Below, one piece after another: positions 34,471 through 43,441 of a DNA stretch of 64,000 bases (position 1 is its first letter; each line of letters opens with the position of its first letter). The notes under the pieces were generated by a model that did not search any database, was not told where the DNA came from, and worked only from the letters and a program-made list of their open reading frames with translations. Source of the DNA: Rhizobacter sp. Root404 (GTDB lineage Bacteria; Pseudomonadota; Gammaproteobacteria; Burkholderiales; Burkholderiaceae_C); the NCBI RefSeq assembly GCF_001425865.1, contig NZ_LMDS01000005.1, forward strand, positions 62,001 to 126,000. The letters run 5' to 3'. A program made the translations under genes and the position numbers.

Positions 34471-35363
34471 CAGGACTCCAGGGTCGAGTTCGTCGCGTCG
34501 GCGGCCAGCGGCGTGCGGCTGCGCAGCAGCGTCGCACCCAGCCCGGCACCGACGATCAGCAGCATGCCGGCGAATGCCATCCAGGTCATGCGGTCGGCGA
34601 ACAGCAGCACGCCATAACCGAACGAGAACGCGATGCCGAGGTACTGCAGGCTCGCGATCACCAGCGTGCGGCCGGTGCTGTAGGCGCGCGTCATCAGCAG
34701 CTGCGCGACGGTGGCCAGCCCGCCGACCGCGAGCAGCAGCGCGACGCCGCGCCACGTGTGCGCGTGCATGCCGGTGTACAGCGTCGTCAGCAGCCCGAAC
34801 AGCGCGCCGCCGAGCGAGAAGTAGAAGACGATGCGCATCTCGGGTTCGCCTGCGCGGGCCAGCGCGGTGACCTGCAGGTAGGCGGTTGCCGAGATCATGC
34901 CGGACAACAGGCCGATCAGGCCGTGCCAGAGCTGGTCCTGCTCGATCGTCGGCCGCAGGATCAGCGCGACGCCGGCGAAGCCGAGCAGCACGGTGCCGAT
35001 CAGCCGCCCGTCGACCCGCGCGCTGCCCAGCATCGCGGCGCCGCCGATGAGGAACAGCGCCATCCACACGGACGACATGTAGTTCAGCGTCATCGCGGTC
35101 GCCAGCGGCAAATTGCCGAGCGAGTAGAACCACAGGAACATCGCGATCACGCCGGTCAGGCTGCGCCAGAAGTGCGTCGCCGGCACGCCGGTCTTGAGCG
35201 ACACGCCGCGCGAGCGTGCGAGCAGCGCGATCAGCACCGCGCCGAGCAGGCCGCGGTACAGGATGATCTCGCCCGGTGCGTAGTCCGCCGACGCCAGCTT
35301 CACGCACACGCCCATCGTCGCGAACAGCAGCGACGCGAACACCATCAACCACGCGGGATTCAA
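34470..35363 (-). CDS. EamA-family DMT transporter
   Basis: A 297-residue inner-membrane protein with ten hydrophobic segments in two repeats of five, the EamA/RhaT layout. Marker segments are LLFATMGVCVKLA at the start, FYSLGNLPLATAMTLNY in the first repeat and SLQYLGIAFSFGYGVLLFAD in the second. Metabolite export is the usual role; the substrate is unknown. Coupled to sseA downstream by TGATG; it follows the Rieske oxygenase gene by 13 bases, so the three may be one transcript. Confidence 0.88.
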   Translation of the reverse strand: MNPAWLMVFASLLFATMGVCVKLASADYAPGEIILYRGLLGAVLIALLARSRGVSLKTGVPATHFWRSLTGVIAMFLWFYSLGNLPLATAMTLNYMSSVWMALFLIGGAAMLGSARVDGRLIGTVLLGFAGVALILRPTIEQDQLWHGLIGLLSGMISATAYLQVTALARAGEPEMRIVFYFSLGGALFGLLTTLYTGMHAHTWRGVALLLAVGGLATVAQLLMTRAYSTGRTLVIASLQYLGIAFSFGYGVLLFADRMTWMAFAGMLLIVGAGLGATLLRSRTPLAADATNSTLES

Positions 35364-35376
35364 GCCGACCTCTTCT

Positions 35377-36489
35377 TCAGAGCCGGTCCTTCATCGCGGT
35401 GCGATACCACTCGTGGAACTGCTGCATGCCGTCTTCCATCGGGCTCTGGTACGGGCCGACCTCGTCATCGCCGCGTTCCATCAGCGCGCGGCGGCCGGCG
35501 TCCATGCGCAGCGCGATCTCGTCGTCCTCGGCGCAGGTCTCCCAGTACGCGGCCTGCTCGGCCTCGATGAACTCGCGCTCGAAGGCGTGGATCTCTTCCG
35601 GGTAGTAGAACTCGACGACGTTCAACGTCTTCTGCGGGCCGCGCGGGTACAGCGTCGACACGACGAGCACGTGCGGGTACCACTCGACCATCACGGTCGG
35701 GTAGTAGGTCAGCCAGATCGCGCCGTGCTTGGGCAGCTCGCCGTTGCGGTACTTGAGCACCGCGTCGTGCCATTTGCGGTAGGCCGGCGTGCCGGGACGC
35801 GCGAGCTCGTTCTTGGTGCCGACCGTCTGCACCGAATGGTGCGGGCCGAACTCCCAGCGCAGTTCGTCGCAGGTCACGAACTGGCCGAGGCCGGGATGGA
35901 ACGGGCCGACGTGGTAATCCTCGAGGTAGACCTCGATGAAGGTCTTCCAGTTGTAGTCGCACTCGTGCATCTTCACGTGGTCGAGCACGTAGCCGTCGAA
36001 CTTCAGATCGTTGACGGGGCCGAGACCGGCCAGGTCGGCGGCCACGTCCCGACCCTTGCCCTCGAACACCATGCCGTTCCAGACCTGGACCGGGTAGTTG
36101 TTCAGGTTCAGGCACGGGTCGTCGGGGAAGTGGGGAGCGCCGACCAGCTGGCCCGCCAGATCGTAGGTCCAGCGGTGCAGCGGGCAGACGATGTTGCGCT
36201 TGGTGTTGCCGCGACCGCGCAGCATCAGCGCCTGGCGGTGGCGGCAGACGTTCGAGATCAGCTCGACACCGCGCTGGGTGCGCACGAGCGCACGCCCTTC
36301 GCCTTCCTGCGGCAGCGCGTAGTAGTCGCCGATCTCGGGTACGGCCAGCTCGTGGCCCAGGTAGCGCGGATTGTCGGCAAAAAGTGTCGCCATCTCGCGA
36401 CGAAACAGGCCATCGTCGAAGTAGCTGCTGACCGGGAGTTGTGAGGCGCTGCGATCGAGCGCTGCCAGGGTGACGCTCAGGTCCGACAT
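35377..36489 (-). CDS. Rieske aromatic-ring-hydroxylating oxygenase, alpha subunit type
   Basis: A 370-residue protein with an N-terminal Rieske [2Fe-2S] domain, C82-R-H84 and C102-P-L-H105, and a C-terminal catalytic domain with the mononuclear iron segment EDYHVGPFHPG (about 190-200). It should use oxygen and electrons from a separate reductase to oxygenate an organic substrate. No reductase or ferredoxin gene is nearby, so partners must be elsewhere. AGGAG precedes the ATG by 14 bases, and a TACAAT hexamer lies 81 bases upstream. Exact substrate unknown. Confidence 0.88.
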   Translation of the reverse strand: MSDLSVTLAALDRSASQLPVSSYFDDGLFRREMATLFADNPRYLGHELAVPEIGDYYALPQEGEGRALVRTQRGVELISNVCRHRQALMLRGRGNTKRNIVCPLHRWTYDLAGQLVGAPHFPDDPCLNLNNYPVQVWNGMVFEGKGRDVAADLAGLGPVNDLKFDGYVLDHVKMHECDYNWKTFIEVYLEDYHVGPFHPGLGQFVTCDELRWEFGPHHSVQTVGTKNELARPGTPAYRKWHDAVLKYRNGELPKHGAIWLTYYPTVMVEWYPHVLVVSTLYPRGPQKTLNVVEFYYPEEIHAFEREFIEAEQAAYWETCAEDDEIALRMDAGRRALMERGDDEVGPYQSPMEDGMQQFHEWYRTAMKDRL

Positions 36490-36569
36490 GATCCCGGCGA
36501 GTCTCCTAAGTGGTTGAACACCGCATCCCTTCGGGAACGCGCAGGACTGCCAGGCTCGGCAGGACCGTC

Positions 36570-36575
36570 ATTGTA
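36570..36575 (-). promoter_or_regulatory. -10-like hexamer for the Rieske gene
   Basis: TACAAT on the minus strand would give a leader of about 75 bases before the ATG at 36489. The -35 region is weak. Confidence 0.3.
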
Positions 36576-36655
36576 CCCGGGGGGTCTTCGCGCACGGGGT
36601 CGCAAGGCCTTGCGCGATTGTCACGCTTGGACACGGGCGTCCGCCATCCTCGGGA

Positions 36656-36683
36656 TTCGCACGCGCGACCGGCTGACTACAAT
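36656..36683 (+). promoter_or_regulatory. Probable promoter of xseB-ispA-dxs
   Basis: TTCGCA (36656-36661) and TACAAT (36678-36683) are 16 bases apart and match the sigma-70 consensus at four and five positions. Transcription would start near 36690, leaving a short leader before the xseB ATG at 36707. The 217-base gap between the Rieske gene and xseB holds this and the divergent hexamer; nothing else is evident in it. Confidence 0.5.
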
Positions 36684-36706
36684 CAGGGGTTTTCACGATA
36701 CGGCAA

Positions 36707-36979
36707 ATGGCAAAGACAAGCTCCCCCAGCGCCGCAGCATCGAGCGCTCCCGCCAGCTACGAAGAAGCGCTCGGCGAACTCGACCGCCTGGTCGGCGCAA
36801 TGGAAGCGGGGCAGTTGCCACTGGACCGGCTGCTCGAAAGCTACCAGCGCGGTTCCGAACTGCTCGGCTTCTGCCGCTCCCGGCTCGAGGCGATCGAACA
36901 GCAGGTCAAGGTGCTCGAGGACGGGCAGCTCAAGCCCCTGATCGCCGCCGCCGCGCCGCCCCGTTCACCTGCCGCATGA
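36707..36979 (+). CDS. xseB: Exodeoxyribonuclease VII small subunit
   Basis: A 90-residue XseB: a low-complexity Ala/Ser start, then the conserved core [20 protein letters not shown] and [20 protein letters not shown]. It associates with XseA in several copies to degrade single-stranded DNA. xseA is not in the window. First gene of the isoprenoid operon; the ispA start overlaps its stop (ATGA), an order (xseB-ispA-dxs) well known in proteobacteria. Confidence 0.93.
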   Translation: MAKTSSPSAAASSAPASYEEALGELDRLVGAMEAGQLPLDRLLESYQRGSELLGFCRSRLEAIEQQVKVLEDGQLKPLIAAAAPPRSPAA

Positions 36980-37869
36980 AGCTCTCCGAATTCGACATCT
37001 GGATGCGCCGCGAGGCCGAGGCCGTCGAGGCGGCGCTGGACAACTGGGTGCCTGCCGACGCGCCGGCCGGCCTCGGCATGGCCATGCGCTACGGGGTGCT
37101 CGACGGCGGCAAGCGCGTGCGCCCGCTGCTGGTGCTGGCCGCCGCCCAGGCGGTCCACGGCGCGCATGCCGCAGCGATGCGTGCGGCCTGTGCGGTCGAG
37201 CTGATCCATGCCTACTCGCTGGTCCACGACGACATGCCCTGCATGGACAACGACGTGCTCCGGCGTGGCAAGCCCACCGTCCACGTGCAGTTCGGCGAGG
37301 CGCAGGCCATGCTGGCCGGCGACGCGATGCAGGCGCTGGCGTTCGAGGTGCTGACGCCCGACGACGATCCCGCGATGCCCGCGCCGCTGCAGGCGCGGCT
37401 GTGCTCGCTGCTGGCGCGCTCGGCCGGTCACGCTGGCATGGCCGGCGGCCAGGCCATCGACCTCGCCAGCATCGGCCGTCCGCTCGACGAGCACGTCCTG
37501 CGCGACATGCACCATCGCAAGACCGGTGCCCTGTTGCAGGCCAGCGTGCTGATGGGCGCGGCCTGCGGCCATGCGACCGCGGCGCAGTGGGACGCTCTGG
37601 GCGAGTACGGCGACGCGCTCGGGCTGGCGTTCCAGGTCGTCGACGACATTCTCGATGTGACGCAGGCCTCCGCCACGCTCGGCAAGACCGCGGGCAAGGA
37701 TCTCGACAACAACAAACCGACCTACGTGACGGTGCTCGGCCTCGACGCCGCGCGCCGCCACGCGACCGAGCTCCGCGACAAGGCCCAGGCTGCGCTCGCG
37801 CGCAGCGGCCTGCGCGACGCCGCATGGTTGAGCCTGCTCGCCGACAAGGTCGTCGAGCGCGAAAGCTGA
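36976..37869 (+). CDS. ispA: Farnesyl diphosphate synthase
   Basis: A 297-residue polyprenyl synthase that joins IPP with DMAPP and GPP to give farnesyl diphosphate. The first Asp-rich motif is DDMPCMDND (near residue 85), in the short-chain DDx4D form, and the second is VDDILD (near 222). [11 protein letters not shown] at residue 36-46 is the IPP-binding segment. ATGA overlap with xseB. Dxs follows after 16 bases. Confidence 0.95.
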   Translation: MKLSEFDIWMRREAEAVEAALDNWVPADAPAGLGMAMRYGVLDGGKRVRPLLVLAAAQAVHGAHAAAMRAACAVELIHAYSLVHDDMPCMDNDVLRRGKPTVHVQFGEAQAMLAGDAMQALAFEVLTPDDDPAMPAPLQARLCSLLARSAGHAGMAGGQAIDLASIGRPLDEHVLRDMHHRKTGALLQASVLMGAACGHATAAQWDALGEYGDALGLAFQVVDDILDVTQASATLGKTAGKDLDNNKPTYVTVLGLDAARRHATELRDKAQAALARSGLRDAAWLSLLADKVVERES

Positions 37870-37885
37870 CTAAGGTGCAGCCGAC

Positions 37886-39793
37886 ATGAAGCACACCCTG
37901 CTCGAATCCATCGCCAGCCCGGCCGATCTGCGCACTTTGTCGCGACCCGAGCTGAAGCAGCTCGCGACCGAACTGCGCGATTTCGTCGTCCAGAGCGTGT
38001 CGCAGACTGGCGGCCACCTGTCGTCCAACCTCGGCACCGTCGAACTGACGATCGCACTCCACCACGTCTACAACACGCCGCACGACCGGCTGGTATGGGA
38101 CGTGGGCCACCAGACCTACCCGCACAAGATCCTGACCGGGCGGCGCGAGCGCATGGGCACGCTGCGCCAGCTGGGCGGCATCTCGGGCTTCCCGCGCCGC
38201 GACGAGAGCGAGTACGACGCGTTCGGCACCGCGCACTCGTCGACCTCGATCTCCGCCGCGCTCGGCATGGCCGTGGCCGCGAAACTGAAGGGCGAGGACC
38301 GGCGCGCCGTGGCCATCATCGGTGACGGCGCGATGAGCGCCGGCATGGCCTTCGAGGCGCTGAACAACGGCGGTGTCTCGCACGCCGACATGCTGGTGGT
38401 GCTGAACGACAACGACATGTCGATCTCGCCGCCGGTCGGCGCGCTGAACCGACACTTGGCGCGCCTGATGAGCGGCAAGTTTTACGCGACCGCGCGCGAC
38501 ACCGCCAAGTCGGTGCTGAAGAACGCGCCGCCGCTGTTCGAGCTGGCGCGCCGCTTCGAGGAGCATGCCAAGGGCATGGTCGTGCCCGGCACGATCTTCG
38601 AGGAGTTCGGCTTCAACTACGTCGGCCCGATCGATGGCCACGACCTCGACTCGCTGATCCCGACGCTCGAGAACCTGCGCCAGCTCAAGGGCCCGCAGTT
38701 CCTGCACGTCGTCACGAAGAAGGGGTACGGCTACAAGCTGGCCGAGGCGGACCCGGTCAACTACCACGGCCCCGGCAAGTTCGACCCGGCGGTTGGCATC
38801 GTCAAGCCGAGCACGCCGGCCAAGCCCACCTTCACCCAGGTCTTCGGCAACTGGCTGTGCGACATGGCGGCCACCGACGAGCGGCTGATCGGCATCACGC
38901 CGGCGATGCGCGAGGGCTCCGGCCTCGTCGAATTCGAACGGCGCTTCCCGAAGCGGTACCACGACGTCGGTATCGCCGAGCAGCACGCCGTCACGTTCGC
39001 GGCCGGCCTGGCCTGCGAAGGGTTGAAGCCGGTGGTCGCGATCTACTCGACCTTCCTGCAGCGCGCCTACGACCAGCTGATCCACGACGTCGCGATCCAG
39101 AACTTGCCGGTCGTGTTCGCGCTCGACCGCGCCGGTCTTGTCGGTGCCGATGGCGCCACCCACGCCGGCAACTACGACATCGCCTACCTGCGCTGCATCC
39201 CGAACATGAGCGTGCTGACGCCGGCAGACGAGCGCGAATGCCGCGCCGCGCTGACCACGGCGTTCCGCCAGGATCACCCGGTCGCGGTGCGCTACCCGCG
39301 CGGTGCCGGTGCCGGCGTTGCGGCCGGTACCGACCTGGCCGAACTGCCGTTCGGCAAGGGCGAGGTTCGCCGCAGCATCGCGCGCGCGGTCGGGCAGGGC
39401 GGCCCGCGCGTCGCGATCCTTGCGTTCGGCACGTTGCTGTATCCGGCGCTGGTCGCGGCCGGGAACATCGACGCCGCGGTCGCCAACATGCGCTTCGTCA
39501 AGCCGCTCGATGTCGAACTCGTCGCCGAGCTGGCGCGCAGCCACGACGCGATCGTCACGGTCGAAGACGGTTGCGTGATGGGCGGCGCCGGCAGCGCCGT
39601 GCAGGAGGCACTGGCGACGGCCGGCATCGTGATCCCGGTGTTGACGCTCGGATTGCCCGACGCCTTCATCGAGCACGGGGACCCGGCCAAGCTGATGGCC
39701 CAGTGCGGCCTCGACGCGTCCGGCATCGAACAATCGATCCTGAAGCGCTTCGGCGCCAAGCCGGCGCTGGTGCGCACCGCCGTCAACCATTGA
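37886..39793 (+). CDS. dxs: 1-deoxy-D-xylulose-5-phosphate synthase
   Basis: A 635-residue thiamine-diphosphate enzyme that condenses pyruvate and glyceraldehyde 3-phosphate in the first step of the MEP pathway. Motifs in order: GHLSSNLG with its His (about 47-54), [16 protein letters not shown], the ThDP/metal block [16 protein letters not shown] (about 146-160), the catalytic Glu in [12 protein letters not shown] (about 365) and [10 protein letters not shown]. Length matches the family. With ispA it supplies isoprenoid precursors. A short GC hairpin follows the stop. Confidence 0.97.
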   Translation: MKHTLLESIASPADLRTLSRPELKQLATELRDFVVQSVSQTGGHLSSNLGTVELTIALHHVYNTPHDRLVWDVGHQTYPHKILTGRRERMGTLRQLGGISGFPRRDESEYDAFGTAHSSTSISAALGMAVAAKLKGEDRRAVAIIGDGAMSAGMAFEALNNGGVSHADMLVVLNDNDMSISPPVGALNRHLARLMSGKFYATARDTAKSVLKNAPPLFELARRFEEHAKGMVVPGTIFEEFGFNYVGPIDGHDLDSLIPTLENLRQLKGPQFLHVVTKKGYGYKLAEADPVNYHGPGKFDPAVGIVKPSTPAKPTFTQVFGNWLCDMAATDERLIGITPAMREGSGLVEFERRFPKRYHDVGIAEQHAVTFAAGLACEGLKPVVAIYSTFLQRAYDQLIHDVAIQNLPVVFALDRAGLVGADGATHAGNYDIAYLRCIPNMSVLTPADERECRAALTTAFRQDHPVAVRYPRGAGAGVAAGTDLAELPFGKGEVRRSIARAVGQGGPRVAILAFGTLLYPALVAAGNIDAAVANMRFVKPLDVELVAELARSHDAIVTVEDGCVMGGAGSAVQEALATAGIVIPVLTLGLPDAFIEHGDPAKLMAQCGLDASGIEQSILKRFGAKPALVRTAVNH

Positions 39794-39796
39794 ATT

Positions 39797-39810
39797 CCGC
39801 CGAACGGCGG
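39797..39810 (+). terminator. Short GC hairpin after dxs
   Basis: CCGCC and GGCGG pair around GAAC three bases after the dxs stop. There is no T tract, so termination is doubtful. Confidence 0.3.
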
Positions 39811-39872
39811 CTTCAAAACCGCGGCGGCGTGCGGCCGGGCATTTGCTGGCATGCTTCGGGTCTGGGCACACC

Positions 39873-40697
39873 ATGAAATCCATGACCAACCTGAAAGACG
39901 CGCTTCACATTCCCGACACGCAGAGCGCGCGTGACGAACGCCATCTCGCGATCCAGCGTGTCGGCGTCAAGAGCGTTCGCTATCCGCTGCAACTGCGCAT
40001 CGGCAACACCGTGTCGCCGACGGTGGCGGTCTGGAGCCTCGACGTGGCGCTGCCGGCCGAGCAGAAGGGCACGCACATGTCCCGCTTCGTCGCCTGGCTC
40101 GACGGCCTCGACAAGCCGCTCGACGCACCCGCGCTGCGCGCCGAGATGGCGCTGATGCTCGACAAGCTGCACGCCACCGAAGGCGTGATCGACGCGCAGT
40201 TCCCGTTCTTCCTGCGCAAGCGCGCGCCGGTCACCGGCGTGCAGAGCCTGCTCGAGTACCAGGGCCGCTGGATCGCCGAGGCGCGCGCTGGCAAGGGGTC
40301 ACCCGCCGGTGCCGTGGCGCCGGTGACCATCTGGGCCGAGGTCGTCGTGCCGGTCAAGTCGCTGTGCCCGTGTTCGAAGGAGATCTCCGACTACGGCGCC
40401 CACAACCAGCGCTCGCACGTGACGATCCGCGTCGAGCTGCTGGGCGACATCGGCTGGCAGGAACTGGTGCGCTTCGCCGAGGATTCGGCCTCGAGCGAGA
40501 TCTGGCCGATGCTCAAGCGCGCCGACGAGAAGTGGGTCACCGAGCGCGCGTACGAGAACCCGAAGTTCGTGGAAGACCTGGTCCGCGACGTGGCGCTGCG
40601 CCTGAACACCGATGCGCGCATCGGGCGCTACAGCGTGGATGTCGAGAACTTCGAGTCCATCCACAACCACAGCGCCTTCGCGCGCATCGAGCGCTGA
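39873..40697 (+). CDS. folE2: GTP cyclohydrolase FolE2
   Basis: The 274-residue type IB GTP cyclohydrolase makes 7,8-dihydroneopterin triphosphate, the first step of folate (and queuosine) synthesis. The catalytic Cys segment [20 protein letters not shown] (near 160-180) is intact. The family is not strictly Zn-dependent; in some bacteria it replaces FolE when zinc is low, in many betaproteobacteria it is the only form. I see no Zur-like palindrome in the 79-base gap to dxs. The start is ATG 39873 or 39882. Confidence 0.95.
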   Translation: MKSMTNLKDALHIPDTQSARDERHLAIQRVGVKSVRYPLQLRIGNTVSPTVAVWSLDVALPAEQKGTHMSRFVAWLDGLDKPLDAPALRAEMALMLDKLHATEGVIDAQFPFFLRKRAPVTGVQSLLEYQGRWIAEARAGKGSPAGAVAPVTIWAEVVVPVKSLCPCSKEISDYGAHNQRSHVTIRVELLGDIGWQELVRFAEDSASSEIWPMLKRADEKWVTERAYENPKFVEDLVRDVALRLNTDARIGRYSVDVENFESIHNHSAFARIER

Positions 40698-40713
40698 AGC
40701 TTCGGATCAGCGC
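40691..40713. terminator. Hairpin shared by folE2 and the RHH gene stops
   Basis: GCGCTGA and TCAGCGC (7 bp) flank a nine-base loop. The folE2 TGA and the RHH gene TGA (minus strand) lie in opposite arms. No T tract on either side. It may act as a bidirectional 3' end. Confidence 0.45.
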
Positions 40714-40895
40714 GGCGGCTTGCGCGGCTCGGCCGGCGCCTTGCTCTTCCCGGTTCTGGTCCTCAGCGCTTCGCGCAGCAGGTACTCCACCTGCGCATTG
40801 ACGCTGCGCAGCTCGCCCGCCGCCAGCCGCTCGATCTCGGCCCACAACTGCGGGTCGATGCGCAGCAGGAACGACTTCTTGTCGGGGCTGGCCAT
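40707..40895 (-). CDS. Ribbon-helix-helix (Arc-like) DNA-binding protein
   Basis: A 62-residue protein with the Arc/MetJ-type fold: strand [13 protein letters not shown], then two helices ([13 protein letters not shown] and [16 protein letters not shown]), and a basic tail. It should bind DNA as a dimer of dimers. It is 24 bases after the SPFH gene in the same operon and so may repress that operon through the palindrome at 41826-41841. Such pairs (SPFH plus Arc-like) recur in bacteria. An antitoxin role is less likely because the neighbour is not a toxin. Confidence 0.85.
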   Translation of the reverse strand: MASPDKKSFLLRIDPQLWAEIERLAAGELRSVNAQVEYLLREALRTRTGKSKAPAEPRKPPR

Positions 40896-40919
40896 GAACG
40901 ACGATCAGGCTGGTAGCGC

Positions 40920-41813
40920 TCAGTTGTATAGCGTGCCCGTGTTGACCACCGGCGTCGCGTCGTGGTCGGAGCAGAGAACGACGAGCAGGTTGCTGACCAT
41001 CGCCGCCTTGCGTTCGTCGTCGAGTTCGAGCAGGCCGCGTTCGGCCAGGCCATTCAGCGCGAGTTCGACCATCCCGACCGCGCCCTGCACGATCTTGGTT
41101 CGGGCCGCGATGATCGCCTCGGCCTGCTGGCGGCGCAGCATCGTGCCGGCGATCTCGGGCGCGTAGGCGAGGTGGGTCAGCTTGGCGTCGACGACGACGA
41201 TGCCGGCCTGCGCGAACCGGGCCTGCAACTCCGCGCGCAGTGCGAGCGCGACCTCGTCGGTCCCCGAGCGCAGCGTGATCTCGCGCTGGTTGCCGGCTCC
41301 GGGTTCGTCGAGGTTGTCGTAGGCGTAGCTCAACGCGAGGTGCCGCACGGCCGACTCGGCCTGCGTGAGCACGTAGGCCTCGTAGTTGTCGACGTCGAAG
41401 GTGGCCTGCGCGGTGTCCTCGATCTTCCAGACGATGGCCGACGCGATCTCGATCGGGTTGCCGCGCAGGTCGTTGACCTTCAGTTTCTCGCTGTTGAAGT
41501 TGCGCGCGCGGACCGAGATTTTCTTCTTGACGTAGAACGGATTGGCCCAGCGCAGCCCGTCGCTGCGGTCGGTGCCGCGGTAGCTGCCGAACAGCATCAG
41601 CAGCGCGGCCTGGTTCGGCTGCAGCATGTAGAGCCCCGCCAGACACCACGCCCCGATCAGCATCCCCAGCCCGAAGATCCCGGCGAGGCCGGGCGATGGC
41701 CGGCTCAGCAACAGCGCGGCCGATACCCCCATGGCGAGCACGCCGACGATGACGTAGACGAAGCCGTTGGCCGAGGTGGCGACGCGCTCCTGTGAAGTTG
41801 GCTTGTCGAGCAT
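40920..41813 (-). CDS. SPFH/Band 7 domain membrane protein
   Basis: A 297-residue protein with two N-terminal hydrophobic segments (about 17-37 and 43-65) and one SPFH domain (about 70-250: [79 protein letters not shown]). SPFH proteins form membrane-associated rings and organise lipid domains or proteases. No flotillin-like coiled tail is present. The last residues ([17 protein letters not shown]) are exposed. It starts 13 bases after a perfect palindrome and is followed by an RHH gene. Confidence 0.9.
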   Translation of the reverse strand: MLDKPTSQERVATSANGFVYVIVGVLAMGVSAALLLSRPSPGLAGIFGLGMLIGAWCLAGLYMLQPNQAALLMLFGSYRGTDRSDGLRWANPFYVKKKISVRARNFNSEKLKVNDLRGNPIEIASAIVWKIEDTAQATFDVDNYEAYVLTQAESAVRHLALSYAYDNLDEPGAGNQREITLRSGTDEVALALRAELQARFAQAGIVVVDAKLTHLAYAPEIAGTMLRRQQAEAIIAARTKIVQGAVGMVELALNGLAERGLLELDDERKAAMVSNLLVVLCSDHDATPVVNTGTLYN

Positions 41814-41825
41814 GACAGGTCTCCC

Positions 41826-41841
41826 AAAGTGATATCACTTT
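41826..41841. promoter_or_regulatory. Perfect palindromic operator candidate before the SPFH gene
   Basis: AAAGTGATATCACTTT is an exact 16-bp palindrome, AT-rich against a GC-rich background, 12 bases upstream of the SPFH ATG. It overlaps the -10 region proposed for that gene, which suits a repressor. Half sites AAAGTGAT are the size a ribbon-helix-helix dimer reads. Confidence 0.65.
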
Positions 41842-41866
41842 AGTATCGACCGATGACCGCTGTCAA
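41837..41866 (-). promoter_or_regulatory. Promoter of the SPFH-RHH operon
   Basis: Minus strand: TTGACA (41866-41861), exactly the -35 consensus, is 18 bases from TAAAGT (41842-41837). The -35 overlaps the yciO stop codon. The palindrome at 41826-41841 covers the -10 and the start point. Confidence 0.5.
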
Positions 41867-42504
41867 GCCGTTTCGTCGAGGTTCAGTCCGAGCTTGCGCG
41901 CGTCGCCGCGGCCTTGTCTGATCAGCTCCGGCGCGGCGCCGGTCAGGTCGATCACGGTGGTCGGCTGCATCGGGCACGCGCCGGCGTCGACGATCGCCTG
42001 CACCTGCTTCTCGAAGCGGTCGCGGATCTCGCCCGGTTCGTTCATCGGCTCGGTCTCGCCGGGCGGGATCAGGGTGGTCGCGAGCAGCGGCTGGCCCAGG
42101 ATCTCGAGCAGGCATTGCGTCACCGCGTGCTCGGGTACGCGCAGGCCGATCGTGCGCCGCGACGGGTGCGAGACGCGCCGCGGCACTTCCTTGGTCGCCT
42201 CGAGGATGAAGGTGAACGGCCCCGGCGTGCCCGCCTTCAGCAGCCGGTACTGCTTGTTGTCGACGCGCGCGTAGCTGGCGAGTTCGCTCAGGTCGCGGCA
42301 CAGCAGCGTCAGGTGGTGCTTGTCATCGACGCCGCGGATGCGCCGCAGCGATTCCGCCGCGGCCTTGTCGTCGAGGTGGCAGACGAGCGCGTAGCTCGAG
42401 TCGGTCGGGATCGCGGCGATGCCGCCCCCGTGCAGGATTTGCGCGGCCTGCTTCAGCAGCCGCAGCTGCGGGTTCTCGGGGTGGACTTCGAAGTACTGGG
42501 ACAT
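41863..42504 (-). CDS. yciO: YciO-type Sua5/YrdC family protein
   Basis: A 213-residue member of the YrdC fold, close to E. coli YciO throughout (SQYFEVHPENPQLRL, AIPTDSSYAL, LTLLCRDLSELASYARVDN, GPFTFILEATKEVPRR, PTTVIDLT). It binds ATP and nucleic acid; YciO is weakly active or a paralogue of threonylcarbamoyl-AMP synthase, so 'tRNA t6A synthesis' should be treated with care. It lies downstream of a DMT exporter and rnm, recalling the rnm-yciO pair of enterobacteria. Confidence 0.88.
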   Translation of the reverse strand: MSQYFEVHPENPQLRLLKQAAQILHGGGIAAIPTDSSYALVCHLDDKAAAESLRRIRGVDDKHHLTLLCRDLSELASYARVDNKQYRLLKAGTPGPFTFILEATKEVPRRVSHPSRRTIGLRVPEHAVTQCLLEILGQPLLATTLIPPGETEPMNEPGEIRDRFEKQVQAIVDAGACPMQPTTVIDLTGAAPELIRQGRGDARKLGLNLDETA

Positions 42505-42508
42505 GTCC

Positions 42509-43441
42509 TCAATCGTAGGCCGTATCGACCGCGACGATCGAGGCCGGCCGCTGCGCGCTCGCCTGGCGCGCGTTCAGCCAGGCGCTGACGGCCCCGCACG
42601 CCGCGATCACGGCCATGCCCACCCATGCCCAGCCGTCCGGCACATGGCGGAACACGAGGTAACTCACGCCCAGCGCGAACGCGATCTGGGTATAGATGAA
42701 AGGCATCAGCGTGGCCATCGGCGCGTGCCCGAACGCGAAGATCAGGCACAGGTGACCGACGGTCGCGAACAGGCCGATGCCCAGCACCAGCACCAGCTTG
42801 GCGGGCGGCACGGCCTGCGCCGCGGCGAAATAGTCGCCGGCGTGCAAGAGCAGCAGCGGCGTGACCAGCACGGCGCCGCTGAAGCCGGTGTAGAAATGGG
42901 TCGTGTACGGACTTTCGAGCGATGCCAGGCGGCTGGTCAGCACCTGGAAGCAGCCGTAACACAGCGCCATCAGCAGCGGGAAGATCGCGGCCCAGCCGAA
43001 CACGCCGCTGCCGGGCCGGATCACGATCACCGCGCCGATGAAGCCGCCGCACACCAGCGCCCAGCGCATCCGCGAGACCGGCTCGTGCAGCACCCACGCC
43101 GCGAGCATCGTCACGACCACCGGCGTCAGCATGCCGAGTGCGGTGAACTCGGCCACCGGCATCAGCTGCAGGCCGAAGAACGACATGCCGCTGGTCACCA
43201 GCAGCAGTGCACCGCGCATCCACTGGAACCTCGGGTGCGCCGTCGCGAAGCCGCGCCAACCTTGCCGCGCCAGCCAGACCGCCATCGTGCCCGCCTGAAT
43301 CGCGTAGCGCGCCCACAGCAGGAAGAGCACCGGCAGCCAGCCGCCGAGGTACTTGATCAGCGTGTCGCTGACCGCGAAGCACGCGCCCATCATCAGCACC
43401 AGGCCGATGCCGAGGCCGGGGCGCTGCGCGGTCACCGTCAC
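42509..43441 (-). CDS. EamA-family DMT transporter
   Basis: A 310-residue ten-segment exporter. The start GTG at 43441 overlaps the stop of the rnm gene (GTGA); a second GTG two codons on is possible. Markers: GLVLMMGACFAVSDTLIKYL, LQLMPVAEFTALGMLTPVVV, and in the second repeat ATLMPFIYTQIAFALGVSYLVF. It lies between rnm and yciO, which usually are adjacent. Function beyond metabolite export is unknown. Confidence 0.87.
   Translation of the reverse strand: MTVTAQRPGLGIGLVLMMGACFAVSDTLIKYLGGWLPVLFLLWARYAIQAGTMAVWLARQGWRGFATAHPRFQWMRGALLLVTSGMSFFGLQLMPVAEFTALGMLTPVVVTMLAAWVLHEPVSRMRWALVCGGFIGAVIVIRPGSGVFGWAAIFPLLMALCYGCFQVLTSRLASLESPYTTHFYTGFSGAVLVTPLLLLHAGDYFAAAQAVPPAKLVLVLGIGLFATVGHLCLIFAFGHAPMATLMPFIYTQIAFALGVSYLVFRHVPDGWAWVGMAVIAACGAVSAWLNARQASAQRPASIVAVDTAYD

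Noticed and set aside
39794..39872. Zur box or riboswitch upstream of folE2
   Set aside because: No AT-rich palindrome or conserved fold is visible in the 79-base gap.
40707..41813. Toxin-antitoxin pair (RHH as antitoxin)
   Set aside because: The partner is a membrane SPFH protein of normal length without toxin features.
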